Shown here: positions 25,461-34,583 of the stretch, in pieces
Position numbering within the stretch: the first letter of the stretch is position 1
How the letters are laid out: each line of letters starts with the position of its first letter
DNA from: Sinosporangium siamense
GTDB taxonomy: Bacteria; Actinomycetota; Actinomycetes; Streptosporangiales; Streptosporangiaceae
NCBI RefSeq assembly: GCF_016863435.1
Contig: NZ_BOOW01000013.1
Span: 1-64,000 of the forward strand
Length of the DNA stretch: 64,000 nucleotides
Direction of reading: 5' to 3'
Position numbers and translations under genes: made by a program
Notes under the pieces: generated by a model
The model's database searches: none
What the model saw: the letters and a program-made list of their open reading frames with translations, nothing else
What the model was told of the DNA's origin: nothing

Positions 25461-25631
25461 CTATTCCCGATGACCGAGGTCGATGCCGTGTTCTCCCGCA
25501 ACGCGTTGAAGATCTTCGATCTCCACGGCGAGCGTGTCGGCGAGGTAGTCGTCGCCGGCCGACTGAGCCTCTTTGAGGCCCTTGTAGGCCTGGTCGAGCC
25601 GGGTTTCGATCGTGGTCGTGAACTCGCCCAT
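25461..25631 (-). CDS. small helical protein, conserved-looking
   Basis: A 56-residue acidic protein beginning M-G-E-F-T-T-T-I-E-T-R-L-D-Q-A. It is almost entirely helical, with heptad-like spacing of hydrophobics, probably one helical hairpin. The ATG at 25631 follows CAGGTGAG; a longer reading lacks a ribosome site. Function unknown. On the plus strand upstream (25076-25460) and beyond its start (25632-25820) I see no other gene; 25692-25718 contains competing short hairpins in its leader. Confidence 0.6.
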   Translation of the reverse strand: MGEFTTTIETRLDQAYKGLKEAQSAGDDYLADTLAVEIEDLQRVAGEHGIDLGHRE

Positions 25632-25820
25632 CTCACCTGCTTTCTGAGGGGTTACGTGAGCGGGAAACGTGCTGAATCCGCGGAGCGGCCTGAGGCGGGC
25701 ACTAGCACCTGCCTCGGTGCCCGTAGGAGTGTCTCTCGCTTTACCCAAACCGACTCCTGGTTGAAACCTGGCTCTTCAGAAATCGACGATGTGTCCTCCA
25801 TCACGTTCCTTGGTGGGAGC

Positions 25821-25850
25821 GCTACCAACCTTGGCTTACCGTGTGCTTAC
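25821..25850 (+). promoter_or_regulatory. direct repeats before the response-regulator gene
   Basis: GCTTAC occurs at 25834-25839 and 25845-25850, exactly 11 bp apart, with a related GCTACC at 25821. One-helical-turn direct repeats are how OmpR-family regulators bind, so this may be an autoregulatory site about 125 bp upstream of the regulator gene. Confidence 0.35.
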
Positions 25851-25972
25851 GGCACTGGCGGGGACAATGGGTCACACGGCGAGGCGTCCTCGCTGTCGGT
25901 GGGACTCGCGAACAGCATGCCGCACTGGATCCGAGGGTGCCGCCACGCATCGACCTGGAGGTAGAAGAAGCC

Positions 25973-26626
25973 GTGCGCGTGCTTGTTGTCGAGGATGAGC
26001 GTGTGCTCGCCGACGCCATCGCCACCGGTCTGCGCCGGGAGGCCATGGCGGTCGACGTGGCCTACGACGGCGCGGGTGCGCTGGAGCGCACCGGTTACAT
26101 CGACTACGACGTGATTGTCCTCGACCGCGACCTGCCCAAGGTCCACGGTGACGAGGTGTGCCGCAGGCTGGTCGCGCAGCGGACGAGCTCGCGCATTCTC
26201 ATGCTCACGGCGGCCGGCGACGTCGACGACAAGGTCGAGGGCCTGGGGCTGGGGGCCGACGACTATCTGGCCAAGCCGTTCGTGTTCATCGAGCTCGTGG
26301 CGCGCGTGCGGGCGCTCGGCAGGCGGTCGGCTCCGGCGCTGCCGCCCGTGCTGGAGCGCGGCGGGGTGCGGCTCGACCCGGGTAAGCGCCTGGTGACCAG
26401 GGACGGCAAGGAGATCTCCCTCACGAAGAAGGAGTTCGCGGTGCTTGAGGAGCTGATGCGCGCCGAGGGGGCGGTCGTCAGCCAGGAGGACCTGCTGGAC
26501 AAGGCGTGGGACGAGAACATCGATCCGTTCACCAATGTCGTCAGGGTGACGATGATGACGTTGCGCAAGAAGCTCGGTGACCCGCAGGTGATCGAGACCG
26601 TGCCCGGGGTGGGTTACAAACTGTGA
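25973..26626 (+). CDS. OmpR-family response regulator
   Basis: A 217-residue two-component regulator. The receiver domain (1-115) has V-V-E-D-E-R, the phosphoacceptor Asp in V-L-D-R-D-L-P-K (about 51), the conserved Thr in L-T-A-A-G and Lys in A-K-P-F. The C-terminal winged helix (about 125-217) has S-L-T-K-K-E-F-A-V-L-E and the family ending V-R-V-T-M-M-T-L-R-K-K-L-G...G-V-G-Y-K-L. The GTG start at 25973 lies just before the first beta strand. It overlaps the downstream sensor kinase gene as GTGA and surely pairs with it. Confidence 0.92.
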   Translation: MRVLVVEDERVLADAIATGLRREAMAVDVAYDGAGALERTGYIDYDVIVLDRDLPKVHGDEVCRRLVAQRTSSRILMLTAAGDVDDKVEGLGLGADDYLAKPFVFIELVARVRALGRRSAPALPPVLERGGVRLDPGKRLVTRDGKEISLTKKEFAVLEELMRAEGAVVSQEDLLDKAWDENIDPFTNVVRVTMMTLRKKLGDPQVIETVPGVGYKL

Positions 26627-27975
26627 GTGATCCACGGCTGGAGCCCACGCGCCCGATGATCAAGCCGCACCTCGGTGCCGAGGCCGGCGGCGTCGAGACC
26701 TCCGGGGGCGGGCGGCAGCCGTACGGCGCGCAGCCTCCACCGCCGGTCGGCCCGCCGGTGTGGGACGGCCCGCCGCCGCCGTCGCCGATGCCGCTCGGGG
26801 AACGCCGCAATGTGCTGGACAGACTTCAACGGCTCGCGGAGCGGATGAGCATCCGGTGGCGGCTCACCCTCACCTACGGCGTGATGGTGTTCGCGGCGGG
26901 CGCGCTGCTGGTCTTCGTGCTCTACTCGATGCTCGGTGTGATCATCTCGGGTGTGCTGCTGCATACGATGCCCGACCCGGACGAGCTCGGTCTGTCGCTC
27001 GCCGATCAGGCCCTGTGGCGGGAGCAGTTCGCGATCCTCAAGCGCAACATGGTGGGTCTCGCCCAGGACCGCTTCCTGGAGCGCGGCGTGCTCGCGCTCG
27101 CGGGGGTGGGGCTGTTGTCGCTGGTCATCGGCTATTTCATCGCGGACAGGGCGCTGCGCCCGATCCAGCAGATGACCGCCACCGCGCGGAGGTTGTCCGA
27201 CAGCACCCTGGCCCACGAGCGCATCGCGCTCAAGGGGCCGAGCGACGAGCTGAAGGAGCTGGCCGACACCTTCGACGCCATGCTGACCAGGCTCAACACC
27301 GCCTTCGACACCCAGCGGAGGTTTGTGGCCAACGCCTCTCACGAGTTGCGCACGCCGCTCACGATCAACCGGACGGTGCTGGAGATCTCCCTGTCCGACC
27401 CCGAGGCGTCGGAGGACCTGAAGACGCTCGGGCGCACCCTCCTTGAGGTCAACGCGCGCAACGAGCGGCTGATCGAGGGGCTGCTGCTGCTCGCCCGCAG
27501 TGAGCGGGAGCTGGGCGTCCGCAAGCCGGTGGATCTCAAGGATGTGGCGGAGACCGCGGTCGGCCAGCTTTCGCCCTGGGCTGAAGAGGCGAACGTGACG
27601 ATCACCACAGATCTGCACAGCGCCGAGACGGTTGGGGACCCTGTGCTCCTTGAGCGTTGTGTGGCGAACCTCGTGGAGAACGCGATCAAATACAACATTC
27701 CCGAATCTGGAAGAGTTTGGGTGCGTACGGGAATGGTTGAAGGGGCACTGGTCGTTCAGGTGGCCAACACCGGGCCGCATGTGCCCGCCTACGAGGTGAA
27801 CAGCCTCTTCGAGCCGTTCAGGCGGCTCGCGGCCGACCGGGTCGATTCGGCCAAGGGGTCGGGGCTGGGGCTGTCCATCGTCCGGGCGGTAGTACAGGTG
27901 CACGGTGGGAATGTCGCGGCGCTTCCTCGCGAGGGCGGGGGGCTCGTGGTGACGGTCAGACTTGCCGGGGGCTGA
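26623..27975 (+). CDS. two-component sensor histidine kinase
   Basis: A 450-residue membrane kinase partner of the upstream regulator. There is a Pro-rich cytoplasmic N-terminus (about 1-75), membrane helix 1 (about 83-107), a short extracytoplasmic loop, helix 2 (about 150-172) and a HAMP domain. The dimerisation helix carries the phosphoacceptor His in N-A-S-H-E-L-R-T-P-L (about 240), and the HATPase domain has N-L-V-E-N-A-I-K-Y-N (N box), G-S-G-L-G-L-S (G2). The loop outside the membrane is only about 45 residues, so the signal is probably sensed in or near the membrane. The GTG start overlaps the regulator stop. Confidence 0.92.
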   Translation: MSDPRLEPTRPMIKPHLGAEAGGVETSGGGRQPYGAQPPPPVGPPVWDGPPPPSPMPLGERRNVLDRLQRLAERMSIRWRLTLTYGVMVFAAGALLVFVLYSMLGVIISGVLLHTMPDPDELGLSLADQALWREQFAILKRNMVGLAQDRFLERGVLALAGVGLLSLVIGYFIADRALRPIQQMTATARRLSDSTLAHERIALKGPSDELKELADTFDAMLTRLNTAFDTQRRFVANASHELRTPLTINRTVLEISLSDPEASEDLKTLGRTLLEVNARNERLIEGLLLLARSERELGVRKPVDLKDVAETAVGQLSPWAEEANVTITTDLHSAETVGDPVLLERCVANLVENAIKYNIPESGRVWVRTGMVEGALVVQVANTGPHVPAYEVNSLFEPFRRLAADRVDSAKGSGLGLSIVRAVVQVHGGNVAALPREGGGLVVTVRLAGG

Positions 27976-28070
27976 TCCGGCGGGGGGCGTCTCGCGGACC
28001 CCGTACATGTGGTTGGATGTGCCGTCGACACAGGTGGTGCATGCCGCCAATGCTGTGGTTTTCGCCATAA

Positions 28071-28100
28071 TTGACTAACCACGCCCATTGGCGGTAGGTC
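28071..28100 (+). promoter_or_regulatory. promoter of the DUF4193 gene
   Basis: TTGACT (28071-28076), 18 bp, then TAGGTC (28095-28100) resembles the actinobacterial SigA promoter. It lies about 147 bp upstream of the DUF4193 start, leaving a leader of roughly 140 bases. Confidence 0.45.
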
Positions 28101-28247
28101 CCTCACGTGTGGATGAGGTTCGTCGCATGCCTCGCCTGGGTACCGTTGCAAAATCTCCCTGGCAGATCGGGCACAAGATGGACCTCCCGGACGTTACACA
28201 CGCGCGACGACGCGCAACAGATAGATGAGGGGGATGGAGTAAGCACG

Positions 28248-28547
28248 ATGGCTACCGACTACGACAGCCCGCGCAAGACCGATGACGACATGGCTGAAGA
28301 CAGCCTGCAGGAGCTTCAGGCGCGGCGCACCGACAAGTCCTCGGGCAGCATCGACATCGACGAGACCGATCTCGCCGAGTCGCTCGAGCTGCCCGGCGCG
28401 GACCTGTCGAACGAGGAGCTTTCGCTGCGGGTGATACCTCGTCAGGCCGACGAGTTCACCTGTTCGCGGTGTTTCTTGGTGCACCACCGGAGCCAGCTGG
28501 CCTCGGACAAGGGCGGTCAGCAAGTGTGCCGGGAATGCGCTGCCTGA
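28248..28547 (+). CDS. DUF4193 family zinc-ribbon protein
   Basis: A 99-residue protein of the DUF4193 family, found throughout Actinobacteria near dut and suhB. The N-terminal half is acidic and disordered (D-E-T-D-L-A-E-S-L-E-L-P-G). The C-terminal half has a C-S-R-C...C-R-E-C treble-clef-like zinc site with the family motif F-L-V-H-H-R-S-Q-L-A. Its biochemical role is not established. The ATG at 28248 gives exactly the normal family length. Confidence 0.92.
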   Translation: MATDYDSPRKTDDDMAEDSLQELQARRTDKSSGSIDIDETDLAESLELPGADLSNEELSLRVIPRQADEFTCSRCFLVHHRSQLASDKGGQQVCRECAA

Positions 28548-28613
28548 CCGCCAGGTCGTAATGCCCGTCTCCGCCCGGCGGGCGCGATGACGGCAGCGAG
28601 GAGGTTCCGCAAC

Positions 28614-29498
28614 GTGTCGTCCACAGCGGATCAACCAGAGCACGATCAACCAGAGCACGAGGAGTCCGGCGTCCACGGAGCGACGGGCACGCCGAAGGAG
28701 CAGGACGGTCCGGCCGATCCCGGCTCCCAAGGAGCGCCCGTGGCCGTGTCTGGCAGGGACACGGCCGGTGACGAGGTCGCCGAACTCGTCGGGAGGCTTG
28801 TCGAGCAGCCCGGCAAACTCGGCGGTGACGAGCGGCGAAGGCTGCTCGCCCGCCTCACAGGCGCGCTCGCGAACGGCGCGCGCCGCGCCGGCGAGAGCGG
28901 CGTGGGCCGGGGGCGCTGGCTCACCGAGATGTTCATGCGCGTCGCTCCGCGCATCCCCATCCGCGATCTCGCCACTCTGTCCGAGCACCACCACGGCCTC
29001 ACCGGCGAGGCCCTCGCCGACGAGCTGACCAGGACAGCGGCCAAGGGCACGATGACGGTCGGCGCCGTCGGGGGAGCCGTCGCCGCCGTCGAATTCGCCG
29101 CGCCGCCGCTTCTGCTCACGGCCCCGGCCCAGCTCATCGCCGAGACACTCGTCGTGGCGGCGATCGAGGTCAAGCTCATCGCCGAGCTCCACGCGGTCTA
29201 CGGTGTCTCCGTCGAGGGGGGCGGCACCCAGCGTGCGATCGCGTTCAGCATGGCCTGGAGCAGGCAGCGCGGCATCGACCCGCTGTCCCCGGGCAGCGTG
29301 ACGCTCGCGCTCGGCACGGCGGCCAAGACCGCGCTGCGCAACCGCCTGATGCGCACTCTTGGGCGGCATCTCACCACGCTTGGGCCGTATTTCACCGGGG
29401 CGGTCGCCGGAGGCATGCTCAACCGTGCCGCGACACGCCGTCTGGCTCTCGCCGTACGCGCTGATCTGCGGCGACAGCGGGGACTTCCGCCCGCCTGA
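28614..29498 (+). CDS. conserved hypothetical protein with hydrophobic core
   Basis: A 294-residue protein of unknown function. Residues 1-55 are acidic, polar and disordered. The centre has a Gly/Ala-rich hydrophobic stretch (T-V-G-A-V-G-G-A-V-A-A-V-E-F) and helices E-T-L-V-V-A-A-I-E-V-K-L-I-A-E-L-H suggesting membrane association, similar in style to EcsC-like proteins, but I would not assign it there firmly. The GTG at 28614 is chosen because AGGAGG precedes it by nine bases; the ATG at 28587 has none. It lies 66 bp after the DUF4193 gene and may share its transcript. Confidence 0.65.
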   Translation: MSSTADQPEHDQPEHEESGVHGATGTPKEQDGPADPGSQGAPVAVSGRDTAGDEVAELVGRLVEQPGKLGGDERRRLLARLTGALANGARRAGESGVGRGRWLTEMFMRVAPRIPIRDLATLSEHHHGLTGEALADELTRTAAKGTMTVGAVGGAVAAVEFAAPPLLLTAPAQLIAETLVVAAIEVKLIAELHAVYGVSVEGGGTQRAIAFSMAWSRQRGIDPLSPGSVTLALGTAAKTALRNRLMRTLGRHLTTLGPYFTGAVAGGMLNRAATRRLALAVRADLRRQRGLPPA

Positions 29499-29780
29499 GG
29501 TTCGTTTAAGAGTCCTTGGGGACGTGATGACGGCACATGGGGAGCGTTTTCCCCTGGTCTAGGGGTTCATATGCGCGTTTTGTGCCGGGGAGCCCGGTAA
29601 ATGCTCACTGCGGCGCGTTTCCGTATGGTGGACATTGAGTGTTCCATTCCTTGTCGTGTGTCGCCGGTCGGCCGCTTCGGCGGGCACCCGATCTCGTCCG
29701 AGAAGCCGCATCCGGCATCTCCGGCCCGCGACAAGGGAAAAAGGAGATGCTCAGAGGTCAACCCAAATGGGAGGCAATGC

Positions 29781-31169
29781 GTGAAGGCTCGGAGCTCGTT
29801 TCTGATCGTCGCCAACCGTCTACCCGTCGACAGAGTGGTCGGAGCGGACGGCGCCGCCGCATGGCGGCGCAGCCCCGGCGGGCTGGTCACCGCCATCGCT
29901 CCGGTCATGCAGCGCCGCGAAGGCGCCTGGCTCGGGTGGCACGGCGCGCCGGGTGAGGAGGTCAAGCCGTTCGACCACGACGGCATGCACCTCGTCCCCG
30001 TGCCGCTCTCCGCCGCGGAGGTCGAGCTCTACTACGAAGGATTCTCCAACGCCACGATCTGGCCCCTTTACCACGACGTCGTGGCCACGCCGATCTACTC
30101 ACGCGTGCTCTGGGACGCCTACCGCGCCGTCAACGACCGCTTCGCCCGCGCCGCCGCCGAGGTGGCCGACGAGAACGCCGTCGTGTGGATCCAGGACTAC
30201 CAGCTGCAACTCGTCCCCGCCATGCTCCGCAAGCTCAGGCCCGATCTGCGGATCGGGTTCTTCCTGCACATCCCCTTCCCGCCCGTTGAACTCTTCTGGC
30301 AACTCCCGTGGCGCAGGGAGATCGTCGAGGGCCTTCTTGGGGCCGACCTCGTCGGATTTCAGCGGCCCGGCGGCGCGGCCAACTTCGTCCGGCTCTGCCG
30401 CAGGTTGCTCGGACTTCAGCACCATCGCAACGAGGTCGAACTCGACGGCAGGCGGATCAGGGCCGAAGCCTTCCCGATCTCGGTGGATTTCAGTGAACTC
30501 GACACCCTCGTCCGGGAGCCGTCCATCGTGGCCAGGGCCAAGGAGATCAGGTCCGAGCTCGGCGAACCCGAGCACATGCTGCTGGGAGTCGACCGGCTCG
30601 ACTACACCAAGGGCATCGGCCAGCGACTCAAGGCGTTCTCCGAGCTCCTGGCCGACGGGGCAGTCAAACCCGGCGAGGCGGTCTTCGTGCAGATCGCCAC
30701 ACCCAGCCGGGAGCGGGTCGAAGAATATCGCCGCCTCCGCAACTCGATCGAGCTTCAGGTGGGCCGCATCAACGGTGAGCACTCCCAGCTGGGGCACCAG
30801 CCCGTGCAATATCTCCACCAGTCGTACAACCGCCGGGAGCTCGCCGCCCTCTACTTCGCCGCCGACGTCATGGTCGTCACTCCGCTGCGCGACGGCATGA
30901 ACCTCGTCGCCAAGGAATACATCGCCTGCCGCCACGACCTGCGCGGCAGCCTCGTCCTCAGCGAGTTCGCCGGCGCCGCCGACGAGCTCAAACAGGCGTT
31001 CTCCGTCAACCCCTACGACGTCGAGGGCATGAAACGCGCCATGCTCACCGCCATGCGGGCCACACCGCACGAGTTGTCCCGCCGCATGCGCTCCATGCGC
31101 AGGCGGGTCGCGACCTACAACGTGGACCGCTGGGCCGGGGAGTTCCTCGCCGCACTCGAAGGCGGGTGA
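29781..31169 (+). CDS. otsA: trehalose-6-phosphate synthase
   Basis: A 462-residue GT20 glycosyltransferase that joins UDP- or GDP-glucose to glucose-6-phosphate, giving trehalose-6-phosphate for osmotic and stress protection. Motifs: N-R-L-P-V-D near the start, [11 protein letters not shown] (GT20 core), [21 protein letters not shown] and [13 protein letters not shown]. The GTG at 29781 follows GGGAGG with seven-base spacing; the in-frame sequence before it is not conserved. No otsB phosphatase gene is in the window. The 282-bp region before it holds no gene I can support. Confidence 0.95.
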   Translation: MKARSSFLIVANRLPVDRVVGADGAAAWRRSPGGLVTAIAPVMQRREGAWLGWHGAPGEEVKPFDHDGMHLVPVPLSAAEVELYYEGFSNATIWPLYHDVVATPIYSRVLWDAYRAVNDRFARAAAEVADENAVVWIQDYQLQLVPAMLRKLRPDLRIGFFLHIPFPPVELFWQLPWRREIVEGLLGADLVGFQRPGGAANFVRLCRRLLGLQHHRNEVELDGRRIRAEAFPISVDFSELDTLVREPSIVARAKEIRSELGEPEHMLLGVDRLDYTKGIGQRLKAFSELLADGAVKPGEAVFVQIATPSRERVEEYRRLRNSIELQVGRINGEHSQLGHQPVQYLHQSYNRRELAALYFAADVMVVTPLRDGMNLVAKEYIACRHDLRGSLVLSEFAGAADELKQAFSVNPYDVEGMKRAMLTAMRATPHELSRRMRSMRRRVATYNVDRWAGEFLAALEGG

Positions 31170-31251
31170 GGGTCTGTACGGCATGAGCCGCCCGGGGAAC
31201 CTTGGGGGATGGGTGGGTTAAGGGGGCCCCGGGGGCGGAAGTGAGCAAAGC

Positions 31252-31280
31252 GGGCCGAGTCAATCGTCAAGGCTCGGCCC
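31252..31280 (+). terminator. terminator between otsA and the DUF4235 gene
   Basis: GGGCCGAG (31252-31259) pairs with CTCGGCCC (31273-31280) over a 13-base loop and is followed by a T/C-rich tract (GTGTTCTTCTTC). It lies between two convergent genes and can serve otsA. Confidence 0.7.
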
Positions 31281-31326
31281 GTGTTCTTCTTCGTGAAAAT
31301 GCGGTCGCCGCCGGAAACGTGATCCG

Positions 31327-31662
31327 TCAGTCGACGGCGTCCTTGACGGCCTGCTTGACCGCGGCCGGGGTGATCCAGGACTGGTAGCGCTTGGCCGCGA
31401 TGCGGGCGGCGACGATGCGGGTGACCTCCATGCCGACGCCCATGACGACGGCGAAGCCCACGGCCTCGGCCAGGCTGACCTCGAGGGACTCGGGGTTGGC
31501 CGGCGGCTTTTTGCCGGTCGCCTTGCGCCAGCCGAATTCGATGAGTTTGCGGGTCGCGAAGCCCACTCCCAGAGCGACCGCGCCGCCGACCAACCGCCAA
31601 CCCAGGTCGGGCTTGGCCGCCGATTTGGCGAGTTCCTCTGGCAAGTTCTTTTTGTCGGACAT
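31327..31662 (-). CDS. DUF4235 family membrane protein
   Basis: A 111-residue protein of the DUF4235 family of Actinobacteria. Two membrane helices (about 24-42 and 67-88) flank a short basic loop, F-G-W-R-K-A-T-G-K-K-P-P, and the C-terminus is a basic amphipathic helix. The function is unknown. The ATG at 31662 follows GGGGAT and is the normal start of the family. The gene is convergent with otsA and divergent from valS, with an 83-bp intergenic region that must carry both promoters. Confidence 0.85.
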   Translation of the reverse strand: MSDKKNLPEELAKSAAKPDLGWRLVGGAVALGVGFATRKLIEFGWRKATGKKPPANPESLEVSLAEAVGFAVVMGVGMEVTRIVAARIAAKRYQSWITPAAVKQAVKDAVD

Positions 31663-31745
31663 GGGATCCCCCTTCTCCGCCGCCTCTACAGCGGACTTTA
31701 GTCTCTGGCGGCGGTTGTGAACGTCAAGCCATACCATAGGGAGGC

Positions 31746-34298
31746 ATGACCGAGCCGCGACAGCGCCATGCAGCAGTCCCCGATAAGCCCTCTCTCGATG
31801 GACTTGAGAGTGTATGGGCGGCTCGTTGGGAGACCGAAGGCGTCTACCGGTTCGACCGCTCGAGACCGCGCGCCGAGGTGTTTTCCATCGACACCCCGCC
31901 GCCCACGGTCTCCGGCTCGCTGCATGTCGGCCATGTCTTCTCCTATACCCATACCGACATTACGGCCAGATTCCAACGCATGCGGGGCAAGAGCGTCTTC
32001 TACCCATTGGGATGGGATGACAATGGGTTGCCCACTGAGCGCCGTGTGCAAAACGTCTACGGCGTCCGGTGCGACCCGTCCCTGCCCTACGACCCCGATT
32101 TCACCCCTCCCGCCCAGCCGGGCAAGCACGAGGTGCCGATTTCCCGGCGCAACTTCGTGGAGCTGTGCCACCACCTCACCGCCGTCGACGAGCAGGCGTT
32201 CGAGGAGGTGTGGCGGCGGGTCGGCCTGTCGGTCGACTGGTCGCTGCTCTACACGACGATCGGCGACCGGGCCAGGGCGGTCTCCCAGCGGGCCTTCCTC
32301 GGCAATCTCGCCCGCGGGGAGGCATATCTCGCCGAGGCCCCCACGCTGTGGGACGTCACGTTCCGCACGGCGGTGGCCCAGGCCGAGCTGGAGGACCGCG
32401 ACCAGCGGGGCGAGTTCCACCGGGTCGGCTTCCTGCTGAGCGAGGAGCAGCGGGCGTTCGGCTTCACCGGCCGGGTCTGGATCGAGACGACCAGGCCCGA
32501 GCTGCTCCCCGCGTGTGTCGCGCTGGTCGCGCACCCCGACGACGAGCGCTACCAGCCGCTGTTCGGCACGACCGTGCGCACCCCCGTCTTCGGGGTGGAG
32601 GTGCCCGTCCTTGCACACCGCCTCGCCGATCGGGACAAAGGGTCGGGCATCGCGATGGTGTGCACGTTCGGCGACGTCACCGACGTCGTCTGGTGGCGCG
32701 AGCTCGACCTGCAGACGCGGGCCGTCATCGGATGGGACGGCAGGCTGCTGCCCGATCCCCCCGCCGGAGTGCCCGCCAAGGCATATGCCGAGGTGGCCGG
32801 CAAGACGGTGCACAGCGCGCGGGCACGCATGGTCGAGATGCTCCGCGAGTCGGGCGACCTGGAGGGCGAGCCGAGGCCGGTGACACGGCCCGTCAAGTTC
32901 TACGAGCGGGGCGAGCGCCCCCTGGAGATCGTGACCACCCGCCAGTGGTATATCAGGAACGGCGGGCGCGACCACAGCCTCCGCAGGGCCCTGCTTGAGC
33001 GCGGCGGCGAGTTGTCCTGGCATCCAGGTCACATGTGGGTGAGATACGACAACTGGGTGGAGGGGCTCGCGGGTGACTGGCTGGTCTCCCGGCAGCGCTT
33101 CTTCGGCGTGCCCGTCCCGGTGTGGTATCCCCTCGACGACTCCGGCCAGATCGTCTACGACAGGCCGATCCTGCCGGCGCACTCCGCGCTGCCGGTCGAC
33201 CCCGCCGGGGACGTCCCGCCCGGCTACACCGAGGACCAGCGGGGCAGGCCCAAGGGCTTCGTCGCCGACCCCGACGTGCTCGACACCTGGGCCACCTCGT
33301 CGCTGACCCCGCAGATCGCCGGGCGGTGGGGTGACGACGACGACCTGTTCTCCCGGGTGTTCCCGATGGATCTCCGGCCGCAGTCACACGAGATCATCCG
33401 CACGTGGCTGTTCTCGACCGTGGTCCGTGCCCACCTGGAGCACGGCCGTCTCCCGTGGCGATCGGCCGCGATCTCCGGCTGGGTGGTCGACCCCGACCGC
33501 AAGAAGATGTCCAAGTCCAAGGGCAACGTCGTCACGCCGATCGACCTCCTGGAGAAGCACGGCTCCGACGCGGTGCGCTACTGGGCGGCGAGCGGCCGGC
33601 TGGGGGTGGACACGGCGTTCGACGCCGGCCAGTTCAAGATCGGCCGGCGGCTCGCGATCAAGATTCTCAACGCCTCCAAGTTCATCCTGGGGTTGTCTCC
33701 CGCGGGGGGCGGCGGGCGCGGAGCCGTGACCGAGCCGATCGACCTGTCGATGCTCGCCCGGCTGTCCGGGGTGGTGGAGGAGGGCACGGCGGCCCTCAAC
33801 GCCTATGACCACACTCGGGCGCTTGAGGTGACCGAGCGGTTCTTCTGGGAGTTCTGCGACGACTACCTGGAGCTGGTCAAGGCGCGGGCCTACGGCACGG
33901 ACGCCTCGCCCGCCGCCGCCGAGTCGGCGCGGGTGGCGCTCCGTGAGGCGCTCGACGTGATGCTGCGGCTCTTTGCGCCCTTCCTCCCGTTCGTGGTGGA
34001 GGAGGCGTGGTCGTGGTGGCACGACGGCTCGATCCACCGCGCCACCTGGCCCACCCCGTCCAGGGGCGGCGGCGACCCCGCCCTTCTGCCCGCGGTGTCC
34101 GACGTGCTCAGGCAGGTGCGCAAGGCCAAGACCGAGGCCAAGCTCTCCGTCCGCGCGGAGGTCTCCCGGCTGACGGTGACCGGGCCCTACATCCACCTCG
34201 TCCACCAGGCGCAGGACGACCTCTGCTCGGCGGGCAACGTGGAGGAGTTCGTCCTCACACCGGACGACCGCGCCTCGGTGGAGGTCGCCCTGGCATGA
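31746..34298 (+). CDS. valS: valine--tRNA ligase
   Basis: Class I aminoacyl-tRNA synthetase charging tRNA-Val. The 850-residue protein has the HIGH motif as H-V-G-H (about 60-63, in P-P-P-T-V-S-G-S-L-H-V-G-H), the editing CP1 domain (about 220-400) and K-M-S-K-S at about 587-591. The anticodon-binding domain (about 660-800) follows. It is of the shorter valyl type lacking the long C-terminal coiled coil. The ATG sits eight bases after TACCAT (31732-31737); GGGAGG is only one base before it, so a leaderless transcript is plausible. Confidence 0.95.
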   Translation: MTEPRQRHAAVPDKPSLDGLESVWAARWETEGVYRFDRSRPRAEVFSIDTPPPTVSGSLHVGHVFSYTHTDITARFQRMRGKSVFYPLGWDDNGLPTERRVQNVYGVRCDPSLPYDPDFTPPAQPGKHEVPISRRNFVELCHHLTAVDEQAFEEVWRRVGLSVDWSLLYTTIGDRARAVSQRAFLGNLARGEAYLAEAPTLWDVTFRTAVAQAELEDRDQRGEFHRVGFLLSEEQRAFGFTGRVWIETTRPELLPACVALVAHPDDERYQPLFGTTVRTPVFGVEVPVLAHRLADRDKGSGIAMVCTFGDVTDVVWWRELDLQTRAVIGWDGRLLPDPPAGVPAKAYAEVAGKTVHSARARMVEMLRESGDLEGEPRPVTRPVKFYERGERPLEIVTTRQWYIRNGGRDHSLRRALLERGGELSWHPGHMWVRYDNWVEGLAGDWLVSRQRFFGVPVPVWYPLDDSGQIVYDRPILPAHSALPVDPAGDVPPGYTEDQRGRPKGFVADPDVLDTWATSSLTPQIAGRWGDDDDLFSRVFPMDLRPQSHEIIRTWLFSTVVRAHLEHGRLPWRSAAISGWVVDPDRKKMSKSKGNVVTPIDLLEKHGSDAVRYWAASGRLGVDTAFDAGQFKIGRRLAIKILNASKFILGLSPAGGGGRGAVTEPIDLSMLARLSGVVEEGTAALNAYDHTRALEVTERFFWEFCDDYLELVKARAYGTDASPAAAESARVALREALDVMLRLFAPFLPFVVEEAWSWWHDGSIHRATWPTPSRGGGDPALLPAVSDVLRQVRKAKTEAKLSVRAEVSRLTVTGPYIHLVHQAQDDLCSAGNVEEFVLTPDDRASVEVALA

Positions 34299-34583
34299 GA
34301 CCGCGTGGCCCGGCGGGCCTCGCTCGCCGGGCCATAGCGTGGCTTTTGCCGTCCGCCACGGGCCTCCAAGCGGTTGGACCGGTCCGCCTGCCGGGCAGCC
34401 ACGTCACGTGATGGGGACAATGGTGGGGTTCGTCCCACTCTGATGGCCGCCACGCCAAAGAGTTCCCACCGTCAGTCTTACCCCGGAGTGACCTGCGGCG
34501 ATGCTCCGTATTACGGTGCGCGCGGGCGTGACCGGGCAAAAACGCATGCGCGTTTCGCCTGGTGGCGTGTCAGTCTGGAAGGC

